64,000 nt of DNA, from the NCBI GenBank assembly GCA_963929865.1, contig CAWVKK010000047.1, positions 16,392 to 80,391 of the forward strand, read 5' to 3'. This document shows positions 41,698 through 51,203 of the stretch, one piece after another. The DNA comes from JAGZHZ01 sp963929865. GTDB lineage: Bacteria; Bacillota; Clostridia; Lachnospirales; Lachnospiraceae. The notes beneath the pieces were generated by a model. The model ran no database searches. It was not told the origin of the DNA and saw nothing but the letters and a program-made list of their open reading frames with translations. The position numbers and the translations under genes are program-made. The number at the start of each line of letters is the position of its first letter. The stretch's first letter is position 1.

Positions 41698-43209
41698 TCA
41701 CCCTTTCGCATTTAAAATGCGGTAAATTGCCTCCATGTCCAGATGCTTCCTCATCTCTTCTGCCAGACGGTCATACTGCATCTCTTTAAAGACTGCAAAG
41801 TCCATCCCTGTCATCTGTGCCGTATCGAGTCCTTTTCTTTTTCCAAGCGCCGTCACAATTCCTTTTGCCACAGCCTCACGGTCAAAAATTCCATGCACAT
41901 AGCTGCCATAGACGTTTCCCGCCTGCGCTCCTTCTGTCTTCTCCTGTGAAGATCCCGTGCCGTCCTGTATCGCCGTCAGTTTCTTGGCGCCCTCTTCCAG
42001 TTTAGAACTGCCCATGTGAATTTCATATCCTTCCAAAGCGACTCCGCTCAGCCCGCAGAGCGCTCCCTCCACATCCTGAAAGCTTCCGCTTACTCTTGTC
42101 CTTGTCTTATCTTTTTCAAAGACTGTATCCATCGGGAGCAGTCCCATCCCTTTCATCTCTCCTCCTGCTTCCACATGATAGGGATCCTTTAATGTTTTTC
42201 CAAGCATCTGGTATCCTCCGCACACGCCGTAAATGACCTTTCCCGCCGCAGCCGCTTTCAGGACGGCCGCCTCCAGTCCGTTTTGGCGCATCCATAAAAG
42301 ATCCTCCATCGTATTTTTTGTTCCCGGAAGAATGATCATATCCGGATCTTTCAGCTCCGAAACGCTGTGTACATACCGGAGCGAGACTCCCTTTATATTC
42401 TCGAACGGATTAAAATCGGTAAAATTTGAAATTCTCGGAACGCGGATCACCGCAATGTCAATGAGATCCGCCTCCCTCTTTTGATCGAGGCGTTCCGTCA
42501 GGCTGTCCTCGTCTTCTAATTCTATGTGCAGATACGGCGTCACTCCCACGACGGGAATGCCGCAGCGTTTCTCCAGCATTTCGATTCCCGGATCCAAAAT
42601 GGTTTTATCTCCGCGGAATTTATTGATAATCAGCCCTTTGATCCGCGCTCTCTCTTCCTCCTCTAAGAGCATGACCGTTCCGACAAGCTGTGCAAAAACG
42701 CCGCCCCTGTCGATATCGCCCACAAGGAGAACGGGCGCGTCTGCCATCTGCGCCATTCCCATATTGACGATGTCCTCTGACTTTAAGTTGATTTCCGCTG
42801 GACTTCCCGCCCCTTCTATCACAATGATGTCGCTGCTCTCTTCGAGCTTGCGGTATGCGCGCCGGATATCGGGAATCAGTTTTTTCTTGTAGGCAAAATA
42901 TTCCCGCGCGCTCATGTTCCCGATCACCTCGCCGTTGACGATCACCTGGGATCCGACGTCATTCGTTGGTTTGAGCAGAATGGGATTCATCAGGACAGAC
43001 GGCTTGATTCCTGCGGCCTCAGCCTGCATGACCTGCGCTCTTCCCATTTCTAACCCCTCTTCTGTGATAAAAGAATTCAGGGCCATATTCTGGGACTTAA
43101 ACGGCGCCACCCGGTATCCGTCCTGTTTAAAAATTCTGCACAGCCCTGCCGCAAGCAGACTTTTCCCTGCATTTGACATCGTTCCCTGAATCATAATTGA
43201 CTTTGCCAT
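41698..43209 (-). CDS. cobQ: Cobyric acid synthase (CobQ/CbiP)
   Basis: Glutamine-dependent amidation of adenosylcobyrinic a,c-diamide at b, d, e and g. The N-terminal nucleotide domain has GTMSNAGKSLLAAGLCRI. The C-terminal GATase class I domain has the nucleophile cysteine in YGVCGGYQMLG (near residue 330) and GSYVHGIFD. Length 503 is typical. The ATG at 43209 is preferred: AGGAGG sits 10 bases upstream, against 1 base for the ATG at 43218. Confidence 0.96.
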   Translation of the reverse strand: MAKSIMIQGTMSNAGKSLLAAGLCRIFKQDGYRVAPFKSQNMALNSFITEEGLEMGRAQVMQAEAAGIKPSVLMNPILLKPTNDVGSQVIVNGEVIGNMSAREYFAYKKKLIPDIRRAYRKLEESSDIIVIEGAGSPAEINLKSEDIVNMGMAQMADAPVLLVGDIDRGGVFAQLVGTVMLLEEEERARIKGLIINKFRGDKTILDPGIEMLEKRCGIPVVGVTPYLHIELEDEDSLTERLDQKREADLIDIAVIRVPRISNFTDFNPFENIKGVSLRYVHSVSELKDPDMIILPGTKNTMEDLLWMRQNGLEAAVLKAAAAGKVIYGVCGGYQMLGKTLKDPYHVEAGGEMKGMGLLPMDTVFEKDKTRTRVSGSFQDVEGALCGLSGVALEGYEIHMGSSKLEEGAKKLTAIQDGTGSSQEKTEGAQAGNVYGSYVHGIFDREAVAKGIVTALGKRKGLDTAQMTGMDFAVFKEMQYDRLAEEMRKHLDMEAIYRILNAKG

Positions 43210-43223
43210 TTTTCCCATGCCTC

Positions 43224-44267
43224 CTATTCGTTTTTTGCTGCTTCCATACAGGCGATCAGCTTTTCGTTTTCCTCATGCCTGCGCACCGCGGCCCGGTAAT
43301 ATCCGGGCTGCAGTCCCTCATAATTGCTGCAGTCCCGAATAAGCATGCCCTGTTTTTTGCAGATCTGCGCCAGGTCTGCCGGACCTTTAAAAAAAAGATA
43401 ATTGGCCTTGGAGCCAAACACCTGCATACCCATCTGCTCGATCTGCCGTCTCATCCATTTCTTCTCTTCGCTGATCCATCTTCTCGTCTGCTCGACGAAA
43501 GCGTCCTCCTCCAGCGCCGCTGCCCCGGCAAACTGTGCCGGAACGGAGATGTTCCACGGCTGCACGATCTCTCCCATCTTTTCAATCAGCGCCTCATTCG
43601 AACAGACCCCATATCCCAGGCGCAGACCAGGCATAGCGTAAATTTTTGTGAAGGCCTTTAAAATCATCAGATTGTCATATTCCCTTACCTTTGGAAGCAT
43701 TGTGTAGCGCTGCGGATCATCCAGAAATTCATTAAAACATTCATCCAGCACTACAAACGTCCCATACTTTCGGCACCTGTTTAAAATCTCTTCTAAAAGC
43801 TCCGGTTCCGTCAGCTGTCCGGTCGGATTGTTTGGATTGCATAAAAATACAAGATCTGTATCCGGACCGATCCGGTCCAGGTACGCTGTCCCAATCTGAA
43901 ATTCCTTTTTTTCCTCAAGAAGATAAGATTCCGCCGCTCCTCCGAATACCTGGACAGCATGTTCATATTCTGCAAATCCCGGAGCCGTCACCAATGTTTT
44001 TGCCGGCTTGAGCGCGTGGACGACAGAGAAGATGACTTCTGCGGCTCCATTGCCGAAAATCAGATATTCTTTTGGCATCTGTATTTTTTCTGAGAGCTTC
44101 TTCTTTAAATCTCTGCACGAAATATCGGGATAGCTGACAGCAGCCTCCACTCCGTCGCACGCCGCTTTTTTTACGCTCTGCGGCATCCCAAAAGGATTGA
44201 TATTCGCCGAAAAATCGATCTTGCACGGCTCTGAATAAATATCTCCTCCATGTTTATGCATCTGCAT
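43224..44267 (-). CDS. cobD: Threonine-phosphate decarboxylase CobD
   Basis: PLP-dependent enzyme that makes (R)-1-amino-2-propanol phosphate, the linker of the nucleotide loop. The aminotransferase class I fold shows HGGDIY, ANINPFG, CNPNNPTGQ, VLDECFNEF and the PLP lysine in LKAFTKIYAMPGLRLGYG (near residue 206). Length 347 is typical. AGGG 7 bases before the ATG. It lies between cbiB and cobQ; its product is joined to cobyric acid by CbiB. Confidence 0.95.
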   Translation of the reverse strand: MQMHKHGGDIYSEPCKIDFSANINPFGMPQSVKKAACDGVEAAVSYPDISCRDLKKKLSEKIQMPKEYLIFGNGAAEVIFSVVHALKPAKTLVTAPGFAEYEHAVQVFGGAAESYLLEEKKEFQIGTAYLDRIGPDTDLVFLCNPNNPTGQLTEPELLEEILNRCRKYGTFVVLDECFNEFLDDPQRYTMLPKVREYDNLMILKAFTKIYAMPGLRLGYGVCSNEALIEKMGEIVQPWNISVPAQFAGAAALEEDAFVEQTRRWISEEKKWMRRQIEQMGMQVFGSKANYLFFKGPADLAQICKKQGMLIRDCSNYEGLQPGYYRAAVRRHEENEKLIACMEAAKNE

Positions 44268-44319
44268 GTTCTTTCCCTCTCTTTACCTGATCATTTTGCA
44301 CGCGGTACCGGAGCCGAGG

Positions 44320-45291
44320 CTAGCGGAGCGCAAAAAAAATACAAAATCGGACGGCTCCAAATACGAGCAGCGTCAAAAAGGATGTCACATAGAGCAGCCG
44401 GTTGGCGCGCCGGATATCTTCGTTTTCGACCGGGCGGTCCGGATCTCCTATCGTTTTCTTTTTGTGAAGCTTTCCAAAATACCATGCGTCCCCCGCCAGC
44501 TGAACGTGGAGCGCTCCTGCCATCACCGCCTCTGTGTGCGCAGAATTGGGACTGGCATGGTTTGCGCGGTCTCTTTTGTAAATCCGATGCGCTTCTTTGG
44601 CGTCAAGCCCTGCCGGCGCAGCGGAAAGGATCATCATCCACGCTGAAATTCTTGCCGGAATATAATTGAGTACGTCGTCGAGTCTGGCGGCTGCGCGCCC
44701 GAAATAGAGATATCGGTCATTTTTGTATCCCACCATGGAATCCATCGTATTGACTGCTTTGTAAAAAAATCCCAGCACCGGTCCGCCGATCAGCATAAAG
44801 AGCATCGGCGCCAGAATGCCGTCCGACGTGTTTTCCGCCACCGTCTCCACCGCCGCCTTTATCACTCCTGTCTCATCCAGGTTTTGAGTGTCCCGCCCCA
44901 CTATCATGGAAACGGCGCGGCGTCCTCCCTCCAGATCGTTTTCTTTCAGCCGCCGATACACCTTCATGCTTTCCTCTTTTAATGATTTTGTCGCTAAAAG
45001 CTGATAGCACATGACGGCTTCCAGCGCAAGCCTTACCGCAGGATGTATGAGAGATGCCAGATACAGCAGTCCCGCCGCCGCTGCCGCAGTGATTCCTGAC
45101 GTCAAAATTACAAGGACGGCTCCAGCTGCAAGCTCTGCCTTGTGTGTCTTTGGAAAAATCAAGCGCAGTCTCTTTTCCAGAAAACTGATCAGATTTCCCA
45201 CCAGCCGGACCGGATGATACAGCCAGTGCGGGTCTCCGATGAGAAGATCCAGTGCGTATCCCGCTGTCAGTGCAAGTAAAATTTCATCCAT
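44320..45291 (-). CDS. cbiB: Adenosylcobinamide-phosphate synthase CbiB
   Basis: Integral membrane enzyme that attaches aminopropanol phosphate to cobyric acid. 323 residues with several hydrophobic helices and the family motifs DLLIGDPHWLYHPVRLVGN near the start, DGILAPMLFM, NTMDSMVGYKNDRY and NHASPNSAHTEAVMAGAL. The ATG at 45291 starts the family N-terminus; its AAGGAG lies very close (1 base), so a slightly different start cannot be excluded. It overlaps cbiA by 8 bases. Confidence 0.95.
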   Translation of the reverse strand: MDEILLALTAGYALDLLIGDPHWLYHPVRLVGNLISFLEKRLRLIFPKTHKAELAAGAVLVILTSGITAAAAAGLLYLASLIHPAVRLALEAVMCYQLLATKSLKEESMKVYRRLKENDLEGGRRAVSMIVGRDTQNLDETGVIKAAVETVAENTSDGILAPMLFMLIGGPVLGFFYKAVNTMDSMVGYKNDRYLYFGRAAARLDDVLNYIPARISAWMMILSAAPAGLDAKEAHRIYKRDRANHASPNSAHTEAVMAGALHVQLAGDAWYFGKLHKKKTIGDPDRPVENEDIRRANRLLYVTSFLTLLVFGAVRFCIFFALR

Positions 45292-46660
45292 TCTCCTTTT
45301 TTCCTTTCTGAAAGTTTTCACACGCTCTTAAAAATCTCTGCGCAGCTTTGGGGTTGGAATAGTAATAGAGGTGGGGAAAGCCTGCGATCATGGATTCCTC
45401 GCCGTGAATGCAGCTCCATTCCTTGCCTCTTAGCGGTTTTCTCGCAAAAAAATAGTCGCCGCACGACGTGCTGTCAAAATAGTGAAACTCATGTGCCGCA
45501 ATTGTCCCGACGTCTCTTCCGAGCATCTGTTCTTTTTGGGGCTGTATCTCAACGTATCCAAATCTTGAGAGTTTCTTTGTCCGGTATGCCCTTCCTTCTA
45601 TCACAGAAGCCATTTCCCAGGCTCTCCCCTCCATGTCCTCCATACTCTGATGCAGGTACATAAATCCGCCGCACTCTGCCATGCAGGGCATTCCTGAGCG
45701 CACAGCCAGGCGGATATTCTCCCGCATCGTTTTGTTCTGACTCAGCTTTTGCGCAGCCAGCTCCGGATACCCTCCATATAAGAGCAGTCCGTCTGCCTTC
45801 TCTGGCAGCCGTGCGTCATGGATCGGAGAAAAGAAAGTCAAAACAGCTCCCATTTTTTCTAGCAATTCCAGATTTTCCCGGTATAAAAAGCAAAACGCTT
45901 CATCCCTCGCCACGGCTATCACAGGCTTTGATTTCAGATAGGGCAGCTCCATCCGGATCTCTTCTAATTCCTCCGCCTGTCCGGCAAGGGAAAGGATTCC
46001 GTCTAAATCAAGCGTCTCTTCGAGTTTCTCCGCCAGTTTTTCCAGCTTTTCATTGAGACTTTCAATTTCCTGCGGCATCACAAGACCTAAGTGCCTGCTC
46101 TCAAAAAAAAGCTCTTCCATCCTCGGCACATAGCCAAAGACAGAAATCGAAAGCTCTTCTTCTATCTTTTTTTTCAGCTGCGGATACAGCATCGGAGAAA
46201 TCTGGTTCAAAATAACGCCGCAGATGCCGCTGTCTTTTTTGTATTCGAGAAATCCTTTCAGATAGGGGATCACAGACAGACTCATGCCTTTTGTGTTGAC
46301 GACAAAAATAACCGGCGTCTTTGTCACTCTCGCCACATCGTAGGTGCTCGCCTTTGTATCCGTTCCTCCCAGCCCGTCATAATATCCCATCACGCCTTCG
46401 ATCACGGAGATCTCCGTCCCTGCGGCATTTTGCTCCAGCAGATACCGTGTCGTCTCCTCCCCTGTAAAAAAGGTGTCAAGGTTTCTCGCCTTTGTCCCGA
46501 TGACTCTCGCGTGAAACATAGGGTCGATGTAATCCGGTCCGCACTTAAACGACGAAACCTTTTTCCCCCGTCTGCACAGCGCTTTTAAAATCCCGCAGGT
46601 AATCAGCGTCTTTCCGCTTCCGCTTGCACCTGCCGCGATCAGAAATCTCGGTATTTTCAC
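45284..46660 (-). CDS. cbiA: Cobyrinic acid a,c-diamide synthase CbiA
   Basis: ATP- and glutamine-dependent amidation of the a and c carboxylates. P-loop-like motif AAGASGSGKT at the start, VIEGVMGYYDG (near residue 90), and GATase cysteine in MAECGGFMYLHQ (near 330). The GTG at 46660 has GGAGGTG 7 bases upstream and overlaps the CbiJET stop codon by 4 bases; the longer open frame is not family-like. 458 residues. Confidence 0.95.
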   Translation of the reverse strand: MKIPRFLIAAGASGSGKTLITCGILKALCRRGKKVSSFKCGPDYIDPMFHARVIGTKARNLDTFFTGEETTRYLLEQNAAGTEISVIEGVMGYYDGLGGTDTKASTYDVARVTKTPVIFVVNTKGMSLSVIPYLKGFLEYKKDSGICGVILNQISPMLYPQLKKKIEEELSISVFGYVPRMEELFFESRHLGLVMPQEIESLNEKLEKLAEKLEETLDLDGILSLAGQAEELEEIRMELPYLKSKPVIAVARDEAFCFLYRENLELLEKMGAVLTFFSPIHDARLPEKADGLLLYGGYPELAAQKLSQNKTMRENIRLAVRSGMPCMAECGGFMYLHQSMEDMEGRAWEMASVIEGRAYRTKKLSRFGYVEIQPQKEQMLGRDVGTIAAHEFHYFDSTSCGDYFFARKPLRGKEWSCIHGEESMIAGFPHLYYYSNPKAAQRFLRACENFQKGKKENG

Positions 46661-48630
46661 GCTTGTCCACCTCCCGTGAAGGAGAAGATAAACACAGGGT
46701 TTAATCCTGTCATCATATGATAGCTGCCCGCCTTTTTTGACTTTCCAATGCACGCCTGCACAATCTCTTCCTCTGAAAGCGGAAGCTCTTTGAGACACGT
46801 TATCACTTCCGCGATGGTCTCCGCCGCGATGGCGTTGACGACAATCCGGATTTTTTCATTTTTTTCCAGAAGCATTGTCAAGATTTCTTTCATATTTCCC
46901 GAAGAGCCTCCGATAAAGGCATGGGTCGGAACCGGGAGAGCGCGGAGAGCTTCCGGCGCCAGCCCTTCAATCACTTCGAGATTGTCCGCCGCAAACTTCT
47001 TTTTATTTTTTAAGATCAGCTCCACCGCCTCTTTTTTCTTTTCGACGGCGTATACTTTTCCTTCCCTCGCCTGGAGCGCCATCTCCACGGAAACAGAGCC
47101 TGTTCCGGCTCCGATATCATAGATCACGGAATCTTTTCTCAGTCTGAGCTTAGATAAAGAGATACTCCGGATTTCTTCTTTTGTCATAGGCACTTTTTCT
47201 CTGAGAAATTCTTCATCTGAAATTCCGTGCGTGACTGTCAGGTCTTCTTTTTTTCTCTCAAGCAGCATTGCGCTGAGCGGCGCAAATTCCATTTCCGCCA
47301 GCTCCTGCGGACTTCCCGACACAATCCGTTCTTCCGGGTAAGACAGATATTCTCCGACCGAAATCTTCGTGTCCTTCATCCCATAATCCAGCAGTTTTTT
47401 ACAGACCTCTGAGACGGTGTCTTTTGTCCCGCTCAGCGCAAACACCTTTCCATATTCCTGCAAAGCCGGGATAATATTCTGCTGTGTGCCGTGGAGGCTG
47501 AGCAGTCTGGCGTCATCCCACGGCGTTTTGAGCCGGGCGCACAGCGCCGCCACGGACGAGATTCCCGGATACGTGCGGATTGTGTGTCCCTTCAGGCAGT
47601 CAAACAGCCGCTTTGCCCCGCTGTAAAATCCCAGGTCGCCCGACAGAAGAACAGCCGCATTCTCATATTCGGGATGGCTCTCGATATATCCAGTGATCGC
47701 TTCTGCCCGGTATTCGCGAAAAACCGGTTTCTCCAGATCGCAAAACGTCTCCACCATCCTCCCCGCGCCGATCAGGACGTCAGATGCTTTCACCGCTTCC
47801 AGCGCTTCCAGCGTTATATTTTTTCTGCCGCCCATCCCGATTCCCACAAGAGAAATCTGATGTCTGACTTTCTTTCCCGCTTTTTCCACAATCATCTTTT
47901 TTACCTGCTCAAGCAGCAGACCTTCCTCTTCTCTTGGCCGCCCGATCAGCACTGTCTTTGCGCCTGCTTTTTTTGCCGCGCGGATCTTTTCTTGAAATCC
48001 ACCTGCTTTTCCGGACTCTTTTGTGACGAGATACGCAGCGTTTACCTGCCGCATCATCGCCACATTCATTTCTTCGCTGAAAGGTCCCTGCATACCGATC
48101 AGATGACGCCCTGTGATTCCCATCTGCGCGCACGCCGCTATGACGTCGGGGGCGGAGAGCACTCTCGCATAGATCCTCTCCCGATACCCTTCGATTCCTG
48201 TAAATTTAGATAATTCCTTGCTCCCCGTCGTGACCAGGATATTGCCGCTTGTCGTCTTGAGAAATTCCGCCGCTGCCTCCACAGAATCTGTGACGATAAC
48301 ATCCTCTTTGTCGTCGATGGAGATAGAGGAGCGCAGCAGTCTCTGGCAGAAGACATTTCTATTTTTGCATGCCCATGCAATATTCTCCGACACTTCCACC
48401 GCATACGGATGCGTCGCGTCTACCACAAAATCGATGTTTTCTCTTTTCATCAGTTCTTCCATCTCATCCGCCGTCAGACGCCCTGTGTGAATCGTCAGAT
48501 ACCCGCTGGGTTCTATCAGCTCTTCCCCGTACTCCGTCGCCACGCAGACGTGGCAAAAAATCTGCTGTCTTCCAAGATATTGCGCCAGGCTGCGTCCTTC
48601 CGTCGTCCCGGCAAAAATCAGAATGTTCAT
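46657..48630 (-). CDS. cbiJET: Fused CbiJ-CbiE-CbiT (cobalt-precorrin-6A reductase, C5/C15 methyltransferase-decarboxylase)
   Basis: A 657-residue three-domain fusion. Residues 1-250 are the precorrin-6A reductase (MNILIFAGTTEGRSLA, VVDATHPYAVEVSENI). Residues 258-460 are CbiE (ISLVGIGMGGRKNIT, LLSGDLGFYSGAKRLF). Residues 465-657 are CbiT, a Rossmann methyltransferase (DIGAGTGSVSVEMALQ). CbiE-CbiT fusion (CbiET/CobL) is common; the added reductase makes one polypeptide for three steps. No frameshift or stop is present, so it is a real fusion. AGAGG precedes the ATG. Confidence 0.93.
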   Translation of the reverse strand: MNILIFAGTTEGRSLAQYLGRQQIFCHVCVATEYGEELIEPSGYLTIHTGRLTADEMEELMKRENIDFVVDATHPYAVEVSENIAWACKNRNVFCQRLLRSSISIDDKEDVIVTDSVEAAAEFLKTTSGNILVTTGSKELSKFTGIEGYRERIYARVLSAPDVIAACAQMGITGRHLIGMQGPFSEEMNVAMMRQVNAAYLVTKESGKAGGFQEKIRAAKKAGAKTVLIGRPREEEGLLLEQVKKMIVEKAGKKVRHQISLVGIGMGGRKNITLEALEAVKASDVLIGAGRMVETFCDLEKPVFREYRAEAITGYIESHPEYENAAVLLSGDLGFYSGAKRLFDCLKGHTIRTYPGISSVAALCARLKTPWDDARLLSLHGTQQNIIPALQEYGKVFALSGTKDTVSEVCKKLLDYGMKDTKISVGEYLSYPEERIVSGSPQELAEMEFAPLSAMLLERKKEDLTVTHGISDEEFLREKVPMTKEEIRSISLSKLRLRKDSVIYDIGAGTGSVSVEMALQAREGKVYAVEKKKEAVELILKNKKKFAADNLEVIEGLAPEALRALPVPTHAFIGGSSGNMKEILTMLLEKNEKIRIVVNAIAAETIAEVITCLKELPLSEEEIVQACIGKSKKAGSYHMMTGLNPVFIFSFTGGGQA

Positions 48631-48643
48631 CTACGCTTCCTCT

Positions 48644-49381
48644 CTATTCTCTCTCGTATGTGTATCCCCTTGGCGTAACCATTTTTCCTCTGACTGATTT
48701 TGTCTGAGAGTTCCCCACAAAGACAGTCGTAAACATGTCGACCTGCGTATCGCGCAGCTCTTTTAAGGTCATGACCTTTCGCTCCTCTTTATCGCGCCCG
48801 ATATTTTTTACAAGCGCGCACACTGTTTCCGGCGCCTTTTTCTGCATAATCAGATCACACGCTTTCTGCAGATAATCGTGCCGCTTTTTGCTTGAAGGAT
48901 TGTAAAGGCAGATGACAAAATCCGCCTCCGCTGCAAGGAGCAGGCGTCTTTCAATTTTCTCCCATGGCGTCATGAGATCGCTCAGGCTGATCAGGGCAAA
49001 ATCGTGAATCAGCGGAGCGCCCAAAACAGCCGCTCCTGCGACCGCTGCCGTCACGCCCGGCACCATCTCCACTTCAATCTCCGGATAGCGTTCGCCGATC
49101 TCAAGCATCAGCCCTGACATGCCGTATACTCCTGCGTCGCCGCTGCAGATCATGGCCACTGTTTTCCCTTTTTTTGCCTCCTCAAACGCAAGGATACACC
49201 GGTCTGTCTCCTTTTTCATCGGTGTTGTCAGAAATTCTTTTCCCGCAAAATGTTCCTTTACGAGATCTACATATACCGTATATCCCACAATCACGTCGCA
49301 TCGGTTCAAAGTATCGGCTGCGCGTATCGTCATCTGGTCATACGCTCCGGGACCGATTCCTACTACATAAATTTTACTCAA
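48644..49381 (-). CDS. cbiH: Cobalt-precorrin-3 C17-methyltransferase CbiH
   Basis: SAM-dependent tetrapyrrole methylase that also contracts the ring. 245 residues with KIYVVGIGPGAYDQMT, CSGDAGVYGMSG, PGVTAAVAGAAVLGAPL and DLMTPW. The TTG at 49381 is taken as start: it overlaps the cbiG stop by 4 bases, GGAG lies about 9 bases upstream, and the family starts at this point; a second TTG at 49396 is in frame but less likely. Confidence 0.93.
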   Translation of the reverse strand: MSKIYVVGIGPGAYDQMTIRAADTLNRCDVIVGYTVYVDLVKEHFAGKEFLTTPMKKETDRCILAFEEAKKGKTVAMICSGDAGVYGMSGLMLEIGERYPEIEVEMVPGVTAAVAGAAVLGAPLIHDFALISLSDLMTPWEKIERRLLLAAEADFVICLYNPSSKKRHDYLQKACDLIMQKKAPETVCALVKNIGRDKEERKVMTLKELRDTQVDMFTTVFVGNSQTKSVRGKMVTPRGYTYERE

Positions 49382-50442
49382 AATTCCACACTCCAATCTT
49401 TTACTGCCGCGGCAACTGTCACGCCGTCTTTTGCCTTTTTTCTCAGGATCAGTCTTCCCCCGCCGCTTCCAAGGACAGCGCTCCTCTCACATACGTTTGA
49501 GACGCCCGCAACTTTTTTTACAAATTCCGACTCAGAAAACTCTCCTTTTGCCTGTTCCAGCTCTTCCTTTGAAAAAACCTCAAACGGAATCTGCCGTTTT
49601 CTGCAGAACTGCAGGATGCCTTCTTCCTCTTTTTTCAGCTCAATGCTGCATACCCTTTCGACGCTTTCCGGCGCAATTTTTTGTATGCTCAGCGCCTCCT
49701 CCACAGCACTTTCAATGTCCTGTTCCGGGATTCCTCTGCGGCATCCGATTCCCAAAACCACTGTCTTCGGGATCAGATGCAGCGTCTTTTTAAACGGTCT
49801 TGTATCCGTGTAAATCGTCACATGAATCCCGTGCGGGATCGTCTCCCGTCCTTGCCCGCCGTCTTCTCTTTTTTGCTGCGTCAATTCCGCCGGAATGTTT
49901 CCTTTTACCGGAAAATCTGATAAAAACCCTACTGTTTTTCCGTCGAGAAAGTCCGCCGCTATTTTTTTTGCCAGCGCCATTTCTTTGATTTCCATATGAT
50001 TTTTTACGGCAAAGACATCGACGGCAAGCTTTCTGTTTAAGTCTGTCGCCGTCGTCACGACGGGGATGCTCCCTAAATGCTCTGCCATCAAAAGCGTCCA
50101 TTCATTTGCTCCTCCGATGTGGCCTGACAGAAGAGAGATCACAAAGGCTGCCTTCTCATCGACAACCACAACGGCAGGATCTGTCTTTTTGTCCTTCACA
50201 AACGGAGCGATGCTTCTGACGGCAATCCCTGCAGCGCCTACAAAAACAAGGAGATCCGCCTCTTTAAACTTCTCTTTTGTCCATTCCCCAAGCGGTCTGT
50301 CAAGCGGCTCGATTCCGCTTTTTTCTGCGTACCGCGCCACCGCGTACGCTTCTGTGCGCACCCCTTGTTTTTCCAGAAATTCCGCTGTCTTTTTGCAGAT
50401 GCCGCTTCCGTTTCCGGAAAAGGCAATACAAGCCGCTCTCAT
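49378..50442 (-). CDS. cbiG: Cobalt-precorrin-5A hydrolase CbiG
   Basis: Opens the delta-lactone of cobalt-precorrin-5A and releases acetaldehyde. 354 residues. The N-terminal domain has FVGAAGIAVRSIAPF and the LLSGHIGGANEWT motif (near residue 105), and the C-terminal domain (about 225-354) has VLGIGCRRGI and GVSNVCERSAVL. It lies one base after cbiF. GAGAGG upstream of the ATG is 12 bases away, so the ribosome site is weak and coupling to cbiF is likely. Confidence 0.94.
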   Translation of the reverse strand: MRAACIAFSGNGSGICKKTAEFLEKQGVRTEAYAVARYAEKSGIEPLDRPLGEWTKEKFKEADLLVFVGAAGIAVRSIAPFVKDKKTDPAVVVVDEKAAFVISLLSGHIGGANEWTLLMAEHLGSIPVVTTATDLNRKLAVDVFAVKNHMEIKEMALAKKIAADFLDGKTVGFLSDFPVKGNIPAELTQQKREDGGQGRETIPHGIHVTIYTDTRPFKKTLHLIPKTVVLGIGCRRGIPEQDIESAVEEALSIQKIAPESVERVCSIELKKEEEGILQFCRKRQIPFEVFSKEELEQAKGEFSESEFVKKVAGVSNVCERSAVLGSGGGRLILRKKAKDGVTVAAAVKDWSVEF

Positions 50443-50443
50443 C

Positions 50444-51202
50444 CTATTTCACAGCCTCTCGAAATTCTGTCGCAAAGGCGGGGTGGTACAAGTCAGAACG
50501 CCGATAATGGCTGTGGTTTACGACGTCCCCGACAATAATCAGAGCCGTCTTTTTGATATTGTTTTCCTGCGCGCACTGCGCCAATGTCCCGACTGTGCAG
50601 ACCACTGTCTTTTCATCCTCCCACGTCGCCTTATACACAATGGCCGCCGGCGTGTCTTCTCCATACCCGCCTGCGCTCAGCCGTCTGCTAAGTTCAGGGA
50701 GCATACCGGTACTCAAAAAAATGACCATAGTTGCCTGGTGGGAGGCCAGCTTTGCGATCTCTTCTTTTTCCGGTACCGGCGTTCTCCCCGCCATTCTCGT
50801 TATGATGACGCTCTGGGAGACGTCCGGCAGCGTATATTCCAGATTCAGCGCGGATGCCGCTCCGCAAAACGAGCTGACTCCCGGACAGTAATCATAGGCA
50901 ATCTCTTTTTTGTCCAAAATATCCATCTGCTCCCGGATTGCCCCGTAAAGGCACGGGTCTCCGGTGTGGAGCCGCACCGTCGTCTCATTCTTTTTTTCGG
51001 CATTTTCTATGACTGCTATCACTTCCTCCAGTGTCATATATGCGCTGTTGTGAACCTCGCATCCTTCTTTTTTATATTCCAAAAGCTGCGGGTTTACCAA
51101 AGATCCCGCGTAGATAATGACGTCTGCCTCCTCCAGAAGCTTTTTTCCTCTCACTGTGATTAAGTCTGCCGCTCCTGAGCCGGCTCCTACAAAATGTACC
51201 AT
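50444..51202 (-). CDS. cbiF: Cobalt-precorrin-4 C11-methyltransferase CbiF
   Basis: SAM tetrapyrrole methylase, 252 residues: VHFVGAGSGAADLITVRG, RLHTGDPCLYGAIREQMD, PGVSSFCGAASAL and FLSTGMLPELSR. The ATG at 51202 (MVHFVGAGSG) is chosen, with AAGGA 8 bases upstream; the frame is open to 51229 inside cbiL. It starts about 1 base after the cbiL stop codon and precedes cbiG. Confidence 0.95.
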   Translation of the reverse strand: MVHFVGAGSGAADLITVRGKKLLEEADVIIYAGSLVNPQLLEYKKEGCEVHNSAYMTLEEVIAVIENAEKKNETTVRLHTGDPCLYGAIREQMDILDKKEIAYDYCPGVSSFCGAASALNLEYTLPDVSQSVIITRMAGRTPVPEKEEIAKLASHQATMVIFLSTGMLPELSRRLSAGGYGEDTPAAIVYKATWEDEKTVVCTVGTLAQCAQENNIKKTALIIVGDVVNHSHYRRSDLYHPAFATEFREAVK

Positions 51203-51203
51203 A

